64,000 bases of DNA. Source: Bacteroidaceae bacterium. Its GTDB lineage: Bacteria; Bacteroidota; Bacteroidia; Bacteroidales; Bacteroidaceae. The notes under the pieces are model-generated. The model worked only from the letters and a program-made list of their open reading frames with translations. It searched no databases and was not told where the DNA came from. Location: NCBI GenBank assembly GCA_017615125.1, contig JAGAAS010000100.1, positions 1 to 64,000 on the forward strand, given 5' to 3'. The translations under genes and the position numbers were made by a program. Shown piece after piece: positions 20,529 to 30,498 of this stretch (the stretch's first letter is position 1; every line of letters starts with the position of its first letter).

Positions 20529-21971
20529 TTAGCGGCGACGCTTCACGATGTCGTCCTCGAGGGGCGGTTGCTCAGGCATCTCCTCGTCGAGATGTCCCTC
20601 CCAGAGGTAGTGGCGGGTGTCGCGCACGATGACGCGCTGCAGCAGCAGGATGGAGAGCAAGTTGGGCACAGCCATGAGGGCGATGACGGTGGTGCCGACG
20701 TTCCACACCAGCTCGAGGGGCAGCACGGCGCCGACGAAGGTGAAGGCCACCCACAGCACGCGGTAGCCTACGATGAGGAACCGCTGGGCGCGCTTAGAGC
20801 TGCGGAAGATGTAGCGTATCATCTTCTCGCCGTAGCAGGTCCAGCTGAGGATGGTGGAGGCAGCAAACACGAAGAGGCTGACGGCAAGCACGTGGCTGCC
20901 GACGAGGGGTATCTGCGCGAAGGCCTGCTGTGTGAGGAGCTTGGCTCCTCCGTCGCCGCTGCCGCCGCCTCCGAGCGCGAGCATACTGCTCACAAGGATG
21001 ATGCCCGTGAGGGCGCAGATGATGACGGTGTCCCAGAAGGGCGCTGTGGACGACACGAGGGCCTGGCGCACAGGGTTGCGCGTGCGGGCGGAGGCATCAA
21101 TGATGGGTCCCGAGCCCAAGCCGCTCTCGTTGGAGAGCAAGCCGCGCGACACGCCGTGCTGGGCAGCAATCATGAAGCCGCCGACGAAGCCTCCACCCAT
21201 CGCCTGGGGCGTGAACGCTGCACGGCAGATGAGCACAACAGCGTCGTCGAGCCAATGCCAGTTGATGACGAGCAGGGCGATGCATCCGACGATGTAGAAG
21301 AGCGCCATGAAAGGCACGAGGCGCGAGCACACCTGGGTGATTCCATTGAGGCCGAAGAGGATGACGATGCCGACGAAGAGGGTGAGCAGGGCGGCAGTGA
21401 CGTAGACGGACACGTGATAGGTCTCGCCCACCACCTCAGCAACGGCGTTTCCCTGCAGCACGTTGCCCAAGCCGAAGCTGACGAGGAGCGTGAAGAAGGC
21501 AAACAGGGCTCCCACCCAGCGACGTCCGAGCCCCCGCTCCCAGGCATACATAGGACCTCCGAGCATCTGGCCGTCGTGCGTGCGCACACGGTACTTCACA
21601 CCGAGCAACGCCTCGCAGTACTTCGTAGCCATTCCGAAAATACCCGTAAGCCAGCACCAGAGCACCGCGCCGGGACCTCCTGCCAGCACTGCCGTAGCCA
21701 CGCCCACAATGTTGCCTGTGCCTATCTGCCCCGCAAGGGAGGTAGCCAAAGCAGCAAAGGGATGGACGTCGCCGTCGACCTTGTCGTCGCGCGACACCGA
21801 GAGGCGGATACCTTTCAACAAGTGACGTTGGGGAAAGCGCAGACGGAGCGTCATGAAGAGGTGCGTACCAAGCAACAGGATAAGCATGGGCCACCCCCAG
21901 ATAACAGCATTAACAGAATTGAAGAAGTCGTTCAAGGCAGCAGTAGTCGCAACAGCCAGCATATCGGTCAT
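20529..21971 (-). CDS. Alanine/glycine:cation symporter family (AGCS) transporter
   Basis: An inner-membrane Na+-coupled amino-acid importer of 480 residues with about ten or eleven hydrophobic helices. AGCS signatures are visible: GTGNIVGVATAVLAGGPGAVLWCWLTG (about 95-120), GMATKYCEALLGVKYR, and SNESGLGSGPIIDASARTRNPVRQALV (about 275-300). The C-terminal tail is short and charged (LEDDIVKRRR). Alanine or glycine with Na+ is the family substrate; exact specificity is inferred. It is monocistronic and converges with the PL4 gene. Confidence 0.93.
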   Translation of the reverse strand: MTDMLAVATTAALNDFFNSVNAVIWGWPMLILLLGTHLFMTLRLRFPQRHLLKGIRLSVSRDDKVDGDVHPFAALATSLAGQIGTGNIVGVATAVLAGGPGAVLWCWLTGIFGMATKYCEALLGVKYRVRTHDGQMLGGPMYAWERGLGRRWVGALFAFFTLLVSFGLGNVLQGNAVAEVVGETYHVSVYVTAALLTLFVGIVILFGLNGITQVCSRLVPFMALFYIVGCIALLVINWHWLDDAVVLICRAAFTPQAMGGGFVGGFMIAAQHGVSRGLLSNESGLGSGPIIDASARTRNPVRQALVSSTAPFWDTVIICALTGIILVSSMLALGGGGSGDGGAKLLTQQAFAQIPLVGSHVLAVSLFVFAASTILSWTCYGEKMIRYIFRSSKRAQRFLIVGYRVLWVAFTFVGAVLPLELVWNVGTTVIALMAVPNLLSILLLQRVIVRDTRHYLWEGHLDEEMPEQPPLEDDIVKRRR

Positions 21972-22153
21972 TCGGATTTAGCCTCTTCCCTTCCCCTGCG
22001 GCAAAGACGACAAGCCAGTAAGGCTGCGTGCCTACCTTGAGCCAGCGGAGCAAGAAAGGAAGGACGGGTTTTTCTTATTATCTTAAAAAACGCTGCAAAA
22101 ATAACAAGAAAAACAATACTCTGAAACAATAGAGCTAAAAAAAGTTACAAAAG

Positions 22154-23041
22154 CTAACGACTCGCAACACGATAGACCACGATGCCAGGACAGCTCTTGC
22201 GTCCCTGCAGGTAGTCGGCGAGCGTGCGCTCATCGGCTATCACCTTATGTGCTGTGGAGGAGGCGTGGAGCATGTGGAGCTTGCCGTCGAGCCAGAAAGC
22301 TATGCCCAGATGCGACACATCCAATCCCTTGGCGGTGGTGACGAGAGCAAGGATATCACCGTCGCGGATGGGAGACGAGGACTGGGTGAACGCCGCAGAC
22401 GCCTCCTTGGGGAAATAGGTCATGCGGAGCGTTCCGAGTGCCTGCTCGGCAGCGCGGATGGAGTCGACGACAGCGGGCGACTCACGGAGCTGGACGTAGG
22501 CGTCGGAGTGCGTGCTCATGAACGAGAAGGCGACATCGCGTGTGCGGACGTTCTCATCGGTGACAGGCACGAGGAGGGGTTTGCCTGCAAGCGAGGCGTT
22601 GTGCACCAGATCGAGGAAATAGTGGCAGCGCGAGGCGTAGCCGTCGACCTTCCCGTTGTGATAGCGCAATGCGCGAAGCTGCGCGCAGAACGTGCCGAAG
22701 TCGGCCCCTTCTTCCATGCTGGCAAGGGAGAGAGCGAGCACCTGATCGACAAACGTGGTGCAGTCGACGCCCTGCGTGTTGACGACAAGTTGCTCGGCAG
22801 GTGCGTTCACCTCGAGCGTCTTCTCCACGTAAGGCTTGCCGAGGAACATCCTCCCGATACGAAGCACTCGCTCGCCTAGTGGAAGGGACGTCAGCGAAGT
22901 GTCGTCAAGGGTTTCAGAGACAAAGGACTCGTCATCGGCGCTGAAGGTGACGGGAGCATTTTCCGTGATGCCGGAAGCAGGGCGCGCCGAGCAGCCTGCG
23001 ACAGCAAGCACGAAGAGGGTGAGGAAAAATGTCTTTCGCAT
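22154..23041 (-). CDS. DUF1460 lipoprotein (N-acetylmuramoyl-L-alanine amidase-like)
   Basis: A 295-residue predicted lipoprotein (lipobox AVAGC, Cys17) of the DUF1460 family, a papain-like (NlpC/P60-related) fold linked in Bacteroidetes to cell-wall muropeptide cleavage. The probable nucleophile is Cys94 in GVDCTTFVDQ, and the His is in LDVSHLGIAFW; the terminal segment HMLHASSTAHKV is typical. It likely acts in the periplasm or at the outer membrane on peptidoglycan fragments. It is downstream of the RluA gene by 31 bp, same strand, so co-transcription with tamB-rluA is plausible. Confidence 0.85.
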   Translation of the reverse strand: MRKTFFLTLFVLAVAGCSARPASGITENAPVTFSADDESFVSETLDDTSLTSLPLGERVLRIGRMFLGKPYVEKTLEVNAPAEQLVVNTQGVDCTTFVDQVLALSLASMEEGADFGTFCAQLRALRYHNGKVDGYASRCHYFLDLVHNASLAGKPLLVPVTDENVRTRDVAFSFMSTHSDAYVQLRESPAVVDSIRAAEQALGTLRMTYFPKEASAAFTQSSSPIRDGDILALVTTAKGLDVSHLGIAFWLDGKLHMLHASSTAHKVIADERTLADYLQGRKSCPGIVVYRVASR

Positions 23042-23072
23042 GATACGGCGGGTATTTTGTTTACCTCAGGCA

Positions 23073-24050
23073 TCACTCCTCAGAGGATTCGGGCTGAGGG
23101 AGCGACTGGGTGGTCTTGTAGAACAACTTCGGCGCTGGAAGGTCGAATGTGAGGATCTGGTGTGTGGAAGGATGCTCGAGCGACAGGCGGCTGTTGTGGA
23201 GCATGAGCCTCCCGCAGGGATTCGTCTTGGCGCCGTACTTCCTGTCGCCGGCAACGGGGTATCCTATCTCGGCGAGCTGCACGCGTATCTGGTTCTTGCG
23301 CCCCGTGAAAATCTGCACATTGAGCAGGCTGTACTTCCCGTTCGTCCGTTCCACACGATAGCGGGTAACGGCAAGTTTCGGCTCGTTCTTCTTGTTCTGC
23401 TGCACGCCTGGCTTCCCCTCTGCTGAAGGCTTCGGGTAGACGACATGGACATTCATCTTGCTGTCCTCAATCAGATAGTGCCGCAGCTCGTCCTGCTCGT
23501 TCTCGGGACAGCCCTCGACGACAGCCATATACTGGCGCTCACGCACATAACGGTCCCACATATAGCGCAACTCGCGCTGCACGCCTCCGTCCTTTGCGAA
23601 GACGAGGATGCCGGAGGTGTACTGATCGAGCCTGTGGCAAACGTACACACCCGAGCGCGGGTCTTTCTGCTTCATATAGTTGGTGAGGATGCTCCAAGCC
23701 GTTTCCTCCTCGTTGCCCGCATGCCCCACGGAAAGGAGCCCTGCGGTTTTCTCGACAACGATGAGCCACTCGTCCTCGTAGTGGATATGAAGGCGGTTGT
23801 CGCGCACTACGGCAAACGGGCGGGTGAAGTTGACAGATACCGTATCGGTGACCTTCACGGGCATATCAAACTGGGTGACAACGGTGCCGTTGAGCTGCAC
23901 GTGATGGTGGGCAAGCATCGACTTGATGTCGCTGCGGCTCTTCGGCTGGAGTATCTCGTAGAGGAAAGCCAGTAAGGTGGTGTCCTCCAAGGGACGATAG
24001 TCGAAAACTTGACTCGGCCCTTTTTTGCCGTATCGTTTGGTTTGTTTCAT
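23073..24050 (-). CDS. RluA-family pseudouridine synthase
   Basis: Isomerises uridine to pseudouridine in rRNA or tRNA in the cytosol. The 325-residue protein has an N-terminal S4-like RNA-binding segment (about 25-75, SRSDIKSMLAHHHVQLNG) and a catalytic domain with the conserved HRLDQYTSGILVFAK motif carrying the catalytic Asp142. Also present are YMAVVEG and the late GRKNQIRVQLAEIGYPVAGDRKYG motif. Target uridines cannot be assigned. Its start lies 9 bp after the tamB stop, suggesting one transcript. Confidence 0.93.
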   Translation of the reverse strand: MKQTKRYGKKGPSQVFDYRPLEDTTLLAFLYEILQPKSRSDIKSMLAHHHVQLNGTVVTQFDMPVKVTDTVSVNFTRPFAVVRDNRLHIHYEDEWLIVVEKTAGLLSVGHAGNEEETAWSILTNYMKQKDPRSGVYVCHRLDQYTSGILVFAKDGGVQRELRYMWDRYVRERQYMAVVEGCPENEQDELRHYLIEDSKMNVHVVYPKPSAEGKPGVQQNKKNEPKLAVTRYRVERTNGKYSLLNVQIFTGRKNQIRVQLAEIGYPVAGDRKYGAKTNPCGRLMLHNSRLSLEHPSTHQILTFDLPAPKLFYKTTQSLPQPESSEE

Positions 24051-24059
24051 ATCGTTATG

Positions 24060-27000
24060 TTAGTCGGTAGCGGATTGGGTAACGGTGAGGGTGTCGCTTC
24101 CTACCGAGATGGGCTCGGGGTTGGCTTCCACAGCAGGCTGCGGGAGCTCGTCGTCGGCCCCCTTACGGGTAGGAATCAGATGGTCGAAGTCGTAGTTGAA
24201 GAGGATGCCGATGCCCTGCTGCGTGAGAGCCGTACGCGAGAAGTATCGGTCGTTGGTCTTGTTGTACCCCTTCAGCCAGAGATTCGTGCCGGGAATGAGG
24301 AGATAGCGCACATCGAAGTCGCCGATGAAGTTGCTGGCATACATGGGATTGTCGCGATAGCCGAAGTTACCGTTGACGAGCAAGCGGTTATTGAGCAGAC
24401 GTCCCTCCAGCGCGCCCTGCACCTCCATATTTCCGAGCAGGTCCTCATCGTCGGGGATGCCCATACGGTCGTCCTGTTTGATGGAGCTGGAGAACGTCCA
24501 CTCGTCGGTAGGTAGCAGGCTCGACACGATAGAATTGATCTGCCCCGAGAGCGTGGAGTTGAAGAGAGACTGCACTACCCCGCCCTGCGTGCCCTCGGAT
24601 ACCTGGGAGTAGTCGTAGGTGTAGAAGCGTCCTAGCGCCAGGAGGTAGACAAACTGCAGGTTCATCTGCTCTTCGGTAGCCGTGTAGGAGCGCAGGAGTG
24701 TCTTCTGCTCTTCGGTGCCCTGCGGAAGCTCCAAGTCGAAAGCAAGGGTGGGATTATTAGGCGTTCCTCCGATGCGCAGGAGACAGTTGACACGCACGTT
24801 CTCCATCGCAGAGGCATCCGTCGTAAGGTTGGAGAGCGACACGCTGTTCACCATGTGCGAGGCAGTAATATCAAGGCGTGCCTCGAGAGGATCGCCGTCG
24901 AACGTCACCGTTGAGCCGTTGACAATTTCGAAATTCTTGTGGATGATATCCTGGATACTGAGGGCGTAGAAGCCATAGGAGATGGTGTAGACGCCGCGGA
25001 GCGAGACATCGTCGTTGCTCAGGGCAATATCCAAATCGCCCGATCCATAGGCGCGGATATGATCGTCGGTAGCCTCATCCATCACGAGCTTCAGCGTAAC
25101 GTCTGGCGTAATGTACGCCTTCATCTTGACGAGGAAGTTCTCCTGCTTGCTTTCCTCCCGCCTACGGCGCAAGGGACGACGGAGCACATCCAACGGACGA
25201 GAAGTGTCGGAGGCACGCGCCGTCATCCGTGCACGCATAGCCTCCACTTCATCTCTGTCGCGGAACAGGATGAAAGCACCATCCGTGTCGGATTGCCCGC
25301 CGAGGTTAAGCGCGAAGAGGGAATTCTTGCGTGTACGAGCGTCAACATCGACACGCAGGCCGTCATCCTCGTTGCCGTAGACGCGCGCACTTCCATCGGC
25401 AAAGACGGTTGTGTAGTAGACATTACGCCCCGAGTCAGCCACATAATAGGAAAGAGCACCACGATCATCCACACGAAGATCGTAGGCCCAGTCGAGAAAC
25501 TTATTGTGAGTGATGCTGCCGTCGAGAATGGCCGTGTTGTTATAATCGTCCTTGATGGAGATATTGTCGAACCGTATCTCTCCCGGGCGGAAACGGAGCA
25601 CATCGGCAAAGTGATACTTCACGCCCGTGGGCACAAGGAGGAACGATGCATAGCCTGTGGAGAGCTCTCCCTCCAAATCGAGCCCATTGAAGGGGCCGGC
25701 AATGTGCAAGCTGCCGCTGGCTCTTCCCTGCACGTCATCCAGGATATAGGGAATCATCCCCGCGAGGAAAGCAAGGGAGGTGCTGTCGGCATCGATGGTG
25801 AGGTCGAGGCTGTTCTTCGGCACAGAAGCCTTCCCGTGCACGACAGTATGGGCGAAGCTGCCTGCGGAAGCCTGAAGGGTGTCGAGCGCAGCAACGCGGA
25901 ACACGATGTCGTCCTCGTCGTACCCTACGGAAGCATGAGCATCGCCCAGCAGTCCTCCGCAGAATGTCAATTGCCCGATATTCAAGTCTGCCGATACCTT
26001 CGGATGCTTCGACAGCAGCGAAATGGCGTCAGCAGAGCCCGTGACGGTACCGCCGAATGTCAAGCCATTCAGGGGAACAAGCGAGATGAGATTGTCCATA
26101 TTGATGTCCTTCAGGCGCACCGACACACTGTCGCGTCCCTGCCCCTTCCCTTTCGCATCGATTGTTCCGTCGATAGAAAGGAACTGCTCGTTGCTGGAGA
26201 GGTAGAAGTCGGAGATAGCATACGATGCGTTGTCGGCATAGGCACGGAACGGAGAGAGCTGCCACGTGCTCTTGTTGATAACCATCGATGAAGGTTTGCC
26301 GTCGACAAATACAGCCAGATTCCCGTCGGCGGTCTTGTCGAACGCTGCATCCACGAGCAGAGAGCCCGTAAACAGCGACTCCTCCGACGTCTTCCACTGA
26401 AGATCCAGCGCAGCACCATCGTTCTCCATCGTTACCGTTCCGTTTCCCTGCATATAGGCTCTTCCACTCGTCTGACGCGTAGCATCTGCCGTCAGCTCCA
26501 GAGGACCTTTCTTGTTGGAGAGCTCCAGCTTCACGTTGCGATACCTATCCTCCGAGAAGCCTATCGAAGGAGCCTCGACAGCGAGGTTTACCTTGTTGGA
26601 CCCTTCGAAGAAATAGCCGTTGACGGCAACAGGGCGGTAGGCAGTAAGAGGAAGGCCAAACAGTTTCTCCGCTCCCTGCAGATCGCTTATCTGAAGGCTT
26701 AGCGACAGGTTGTTGGCTTCGTCCGAGGGCTTCTCTGCCTTACGTTTCAGGCTGGTTGGGAAGTAGATGTCTGCGAGAGTTGGCTCATAGCGGTTGAACA
26801 TGCGGTAGAGCGCCACAGGAAGGTCAGCGAACGAGAAGTCTCCCGAAAGGTTGCCCTCGGAATGATCGGAGCGAAGCGTGAAAATCTTCCTTCGCCCGTC
26901 GGGCATCGAATGGAGGGTGATGTTCCTCACAAGCCAAGGGCCTTCTTCGTCAACGACAGAAAGGCTATCCACAGAAATAGTGCCGGCTATGTTGTCGATA

Positions 27001-28709
27001 TCGTCCCACGTGACGTTGCCGTTGAGTTTGAAGCCCGCTTTGGCGCCTTCATGCGTGTCGATGAGATGCAAAGCATGCGGATTGAGGTCTTCCACATCCA
27101 TCTTGACGAGACACGACGTAGCGTTTCCGCGGAGAGAAGGATTCCAGTTGACGTGCGCACGCACCTTTCCATTCGAGTCGTCCATCGCCAGCGAGGCGTT
27201 TATCCGCCCGTTGTCGTATGTGCCGACTGCCGAGATGGGATTGTATGTATATCCCCGATACTGCATTTCGGGAATCTGGGCAGTAAAGTCAGCCGTATAG
27301 AGTTTCGACTTGTTGATATCGGCTTTCGCCTTCACCATCACGTCTGCCGTGAGGTTTCCGAAGTCGGGAAGTCCGGCAACACGACGTAAGTCCACCTGCT
27401 GTGTTCCTATAACAGCATCGATGTTTCCTGCGCTGTCGGCAACGCCCTTCACCTCCATCTCGCCTGCGTCGCTTTTCAGCATTGCCGTCACGTCGGCCCT
27501 TTGCGGAGAGATGTCGAAGTCGCCCTTCAGCGAAGATGTTCCCAGCGCCTGGGCGAGCCTGTTACCTACGTTGGAAAGGCTTGCCGATTTGCCCCCTTTC
27601 TTTGCCGACATAGCATCGACAGCCGAGAGCAAGGAGTTGACGATATTCCACCCTTCGTCCGTCATATTCATCCGCGTCAGCGTACCTGCCAGACGGGGTT
27701 CCTTCGGGTTGCGTATATCTGCTTTTCCTTTCAAGAGCACATCGACATCGCGTCGCTCGGTGCGCAGCGACAGCTGAGGCATGTCGATACGCCGCGCGCC
27801 CGTCTCAAAGCGGGTATTCAGCAGGAAAGGCGTCTTCTGCCCCTTCAGTTCGGGGAGGAATGCTGAGAGGTCAACGGGCGTGAGCCTGGAGTCCTGCACA
27901 TCGCCCTTCACGAAGAGCGAATTAATAAAGGTATTGAGCGAATCGCCCTTCTCGGGCCACTCATAGTCGGCAACGAGCGAGCTGACATTCACATCCGTAT
28001 GCGGCAACTTGAGCACGAAGTCGGAAAGTGTGGCTTCCTGTTTGTTGCCGGCAAGGCGGAAATGAAGGTCCTCGAGCCGGAAGCCCGACTGCTCCTGCAG
28101 GGAAAGGTTGCGGAGCGCCACATTGAGGGAGTCGGACGTGAGTTCTTTCAGCTTTGCCTGCACGCAGAGGGCCGAGATGCCCACGTGGTTGGGATTGAAC
28201 TGCCCGGGAGTCTCCGGCTCGCTCTTCACATCGTAGCTGACGGCAGCATTCCGCACAATGATAGAATTGACGCTTAGGTCGGGAAGGCTCGTCTTCTTTT
28301 CCGAATCGGACGAGAAGGCATCCAACACAAACTGATAGTTGGGAACGGCACCTATGGAGTCAGCCGACAGGTGAATGGTAGGATTGAACAGACGGATGTT
28401 GCGCACCAGCAGGCGCTTGTCGCGGAGGAGGGGCATCCATTCAACCTTCACAGCCATCCTGTCGACAGCCATCAGCGTGTCACCCTGCTGGTCGTCGATG
28501 AGCACCTCGTCGAGTATCAAGTCGGAAGGAAGGTGCCAACGCAGCCCCCCAATCTCGACATTCGTGCCGAGCTGCTTCTCCAGCATGCTGGTAACCCACG
28601 CACCCGTCTTCCGCTGCACGAAAGGAGCGTTGACGAGCATCATCACCAGGAGGATAATCGCTCCCAGGATGACGACTACGTTTCGCATGCGTCGGTTTGT
28701 CTTGCCCAT
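24060..28709 (-). CDS. TamB-like translocation and assembly module protein
   Basis: A very large (about 1549 residues) inner-membrane-anchored periplasmic protein of the TamB/AsmA-like group, thought to bridge the envelope and move phospholipid or assist outer-membrane protein insertion. The N-terminal anchor is VVVILGAIILLVMMLVNAPF; the rest is repetitive beta structure; the C-terminal TamB/DUF490 domain (about 1200-1500, ARLDITASHMVNSV, ELPQGTEEQKTLLRSY, LLALGRFYT) is clear. Start ATG 28709 is preferred over the upstream 28760 because a -7 box (28743-28736) lies between them. Confidence 0.9.
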   Translation of the reverse strand: MGKTNRRMRNVVVILGAIILLVMMLVNAPFVQRKTGAWVTSMLEKQLGTNVEIGGLRWHLPSDLILDEVLIDDQQGDTLMAVDRMAVKVEWMPLLRDKRLLVRNIRLFNPTIHLSADSIGAVPNYQFVLDAFSSDSEKKTSLPDLSVNSIIVRNAAVSYDVKSEPETPGQFNPNHVGISALCVQAKLKELTSDSLNVALRNLSLQEQSGFRLEDLHFRLAGNKQEATLSDFVLKLPHTDVNVSSLVADYEWPEKGDSLNTFINSLFVKGDVQDSRLTPVDLSAFLPELKGQKTPFLLNTRFETGARRIDMPQLSLRTERRDVDVLLKGKADIRNPKEPRLAGTLTRMNMTDEGWNIVNSLLSAVDAMSAKKGGKSASLSNVGNRLAQALGTSSLKGDFDISPQRADVTAMLKSDAGEMEVKGVADSAGNIDAVIGTQQVDLRRVAGLPDFGNLTADVMVKAKADINKSKLYTADFTAQIPEMQYRGYTYNPISAVGTYDNGRINASLAMDDSNGKVRAHVNWNPSLRGNATSCLVKMDVEDLNPHALHLIDTHEGAKAGFKLNGNVTWDDIDNIAGTISVDSLSVVDEEGPWLVRNITLHSMPDGRRKIFTLRSDHSEGNLSGDFSFADLPVALYRMFNRYEPTLADIYFPTSLKRKAEKPSDEANNLSLSLQISDLQGAEKLFGLPLTAYRPVAVNGYFFEGSNKVNLAVEAPSIGFSEDRYRNVKLELSNKKGPLELTADATRQTSGRAYMQGNGTVTMENDGAALDLQWKTSEESLFTGSLLVDAAFDKTADGNLAVFVDGKPSSMVINKSTWQLSPFRAYADNASYAISDFYLSSNEQFLSIDGTIDAKGKGQGRDSVSVRLKDINMDNLISLVPLNGLTFGGTVTGSADAISLLSKHPKVSADLNIGQLTFCGGLLGDAHASVGYDEDDIVFRVAALDTLQASAGSFAHTVVHGKASVPKNSLDLTIDADSTSLAFLAGMIPYILDDVQGRASGSLHIAGPFNGLDLEGELSTGYASFLLVPTGVKYHFADVLRFRPGEIRFDNISIKDDYNNTAILDGSITHNKFLDWAYDLRVDDRGALSYYVADSGRNVYYTTVFADGSARVYGNEDDGLRVDVDARTRKNSLFALNLGGQSDTDGAFILFRDRDEVEAMRARMTARASDTSRPLDVLRRPLRRRREESKQENFLVKMKAYITPDVTLKLVMDEATDDHIRAYGSGDLDIALSNDDVSLRGVYTISYGFYALSIQDIIHKNFEIVNGSTVTFDGDPLEARLDITASHMVNSVSLSNLTTDASAMENVRVNCLLRIGGTPNNPTLAFDLELPQGTEEQKTLLRSYTATEEQMNLQFVYLLALGRFYTYDYSQVSEGTQGGVVQSLFNSTLSGQINSIVSSLLPTDEWTFSSSIKQDDRMGIPDDEDLLGNMEVQGALEGRLLNNRLLVNGNFGYRDNPMYASNFIGDFDVRYLLIPGTNLWLKGYNKTNDRYFSRTALTQQGIGILFNYDFDHLIPTRKGADDELPQPAVEANPEPISVGSDTLTVTQSATD

Positions 28710-28735
28710 TCTAACCCAAATTCGTGTACAATCTG

Positions 28736-28743
28736 CAAAAGTA
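28736..28743 (-). promoter_or_regulatory. -7 element of tamB
   Basis: TACTTTTG on the minus strand matches TAnnTTTG and would start RNA near 28728, about 20 nt before ATG 28709. No -33 box at the ideal distance is obvious. The box decides between the two possible tamB starts. Confidence 0.55.
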
Positions 28744-28873
28744 TGGAAAAAACCTAACAAATCATCACGTTCCGTGATTTATTTCACACTCGTTTGCTTT
28801 TTTCATCGAAAACACCCTTTCGCCCAGACACGCTTCCTTCTCTCTCCCACCCGATACAGCCTCAATAAAGCCG

Positions 28874-28999
28874 ACAGATTTTTCCCTTCTCCACAACATT
28901 TTTTCCCTTCTCGAAAAACTTTTTTTCTTTCTTCTAAAAAATTTTTTCTTTCTACATCTCGCCGGCTTCTTTCTTCATACGGCGAGATTCCTTCTCCAT
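28874..28999. repeat. 21-bp modular intergenic array E (6 units)
   Basis: Six 21-bp units in uninterrupted register on the minus strand (ends 28999, 28978, 28957, 28936, 28915, 28894). Heads are ATGGAGAAGGAA, ATGAAGAAAGAA, ATGTAGAAAGAA, then GAAGAAAG and GAGAAGGG types; tails are TCTCGCCGT, GCCGGCGAG and A/T tracts. It lies between the divergent tamB and nqrA genes, in a 0.4-kb gap. Confidence 0.85.
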
Positions 29000-29056
29000 A
29001 TAGATTTCGCGAGAGAGAAAAAGTTTATATATTAAATAGGAATAAATTTAAAAACC

Positions 29057-29088
29057 TTTGAGCATTTAGAGAAAATTCACTAATTTTG
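29057..29088 (+). promoter_or_regulatory. Promoter of the nqr operon
   Basis: TTTG (29057-29060), a 20-bp gap and TAATTTTG (29081-29088) form a full Bacteroidetes promoter. RNA should start near 29096, leaving a leader of about 48 nt before nqrA. Confidence 0.8.
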
Positions 29089-29143
29089 CGGAGTTTTAAT
29101 GGAAGAATAGTATCAAGTAATTCATTATAAATTCTAACTATTT

Positions 29144-30496
29144 ATGCCAGAAGTAATTAAATTACGAAAAGGCTTAGACATCAAGCTTAAGGGCGCCGCC
29201 TCTCCTGAAGAGTGCGTCGAGATGAAGCCCGCAGCCAGCTACGCGCTGGTTCCCGACGACTTCACCGGCGTCATTCCCAAGGTGGTGGTCACCCCCGGGC
29301 AGGAAGTCAAAGCTGGAGATGCATTGTTTGTCAACAAGCAGCATCCCGAAATGAAATTCGTCAGCCCCGTTGCAGGCACTGTGGCAGCCGTGAACCGCGG
29401 AGCACGCCGCAAGGTGATGAGCATCGAGGTTACTCCCAACGGCAAGACCGACGCCGTTGACTTCGGAGTAAAGAGCGTCCACTCGCTGACGGCTGAGCAG
29501 GTTAAGTCGACGATGCTGGAGAGCGGCGTATTCGCCTTTGTGCGCCAGCGTCCCTACGACATCATCGCCAACCCCGACAACACGCCGAAAGCCGTGTTCG
29601 TGAGCGCCTTCGACAGCGCCCCCCTCGCTACCGACTTCGAGTTTGCCCTCCAAGGGCACGAAGCTGACTTCCAGGCAGGCCTGAGCGCACTTGCCAAGCT
29701 GGCCCCCACGTTCCTCGGCATCAGCAACAAGCAGACAGCCAAGGCCCTGAGAGAAGCCAACAACGTGGAGACTACCATTTTCAAGGGTCCCCACCCTGCC
29801 GGAAACGTAGGTGTGCAGATCAACCACGTGAAGCCCGTCAACAAGGGCGAAATCGTATGGACCGTAGCTGCTCAGGACGTCATCCTCATCGGTCATGTGT
29901 TCAATCACGGCACCGTCGACTTCACCCGCACGATAGCTCTTGCGGGCACGCAGCTTGAGCATCCCTGCTACGCCAAAGTCGTTATGGGTGCCCAGATAAG
30001 CAGCATCATCGGCATGAACGCGAAAATCGACCGTCACAACCGCATCATCAACGGCAACGTGCTCAGCGGCACTCCCGTGAAGATGAACGGATGGCTGGGC
30101 GCCTTCGCCAACATGCTCACCGTCATCCCCGAGGGAGACGACGTGAACGAGTTTGTGGGCTGGATGGCTCCTCGCTTCGACAACTTCAGCGTGAGCCGCT
30201 CATTCATCAGCTTCCTGACACCCAAGCGCCAATACAACATCGACGCACGCGTGAAGGGAGGCGAGCGCCACATGATAGCTTCCGGCGAGTACGACAAGGT
30301 ATTCCCGATGGACATCTATCCCGAGTACCTCATCAAGGCCATCATCACAGGTGATGTGGACAAGATGGAGGCAATGGGCATCTACGAAGTCGCTCCCGAA
30401 GACTTTGCCCTGTGCGAATTTGTTGATTCATCAAAACTGGAACTGCAGCGTATCGTCCGCGAAGGACTTGACAAGCTGCGCAAAGAAATGGAGTAA
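29144..30496 (+). CDS. nqrA: Na+-translocating NADH:quinone reductase subunit A
   Basis: Peripheral cytoplasmic subunit of Na+-NQR, the sodium pump of the respiratory chain. The 450-residue protein has the family start (IKLRKGLDIKLKGAA), a biotinyl/lipoyl-like fold (VTPGQEVKAGDALFVNKQHPEMKFVSPVAGTV) and the long C-terminal domain (FVGWMAPRFDNFSVSRSF). The length is typical. nqrB begins 2 bp after the stop, consistent with translational coupling in a six-gene operon. Confidence 0.97.
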   Translation: MPEVIKLRKGLDIKLKGAASPEECVEMKPAASYALVPDDFTGVIPKVVVTPGQEVKAGDALFVNKQHPEMKFVSPVAGTVAAVNRGARRKVMSIEVTPNGKTDAVDFGVKSVHSLTAEQVKSTMLESGVFAFVRQRPYDIIANPDNTPKAVFVSAFDSAPLATDFEFALQGHEADFQAGLSALAKLAPTFLGISNKQTAKALREANNVETTIFKGPHPAGNVGVQINHVKPVNKGEIVWTVAAQDVILIGHVFNHGTVDFTRTIALAGTQLEHPCYAKVVMGAQISSIIGMNAKIDRHNRIINGNVLSGTPVKMNGWLGAFANMLTVIPEGDDVNEFVGWMAPRFDNFSVSRSFISFLTPKRQYNIDARVKGGERHMIASGEYDKVFPMDIYPEYLIKAIITGDVDKMEAMGIYEVAPEDFALCEFVDSSKLELQRIVREGLDKLRKEME

Positions 30497-30498
30497 CT

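Noticed and set aside
28710..28760. Upstream start of tamB at 28760
   Set aside because: The -7 box at 28743-28736 would lie inside the coding region; ATG 28709 gives a normal N-terminal anchor.
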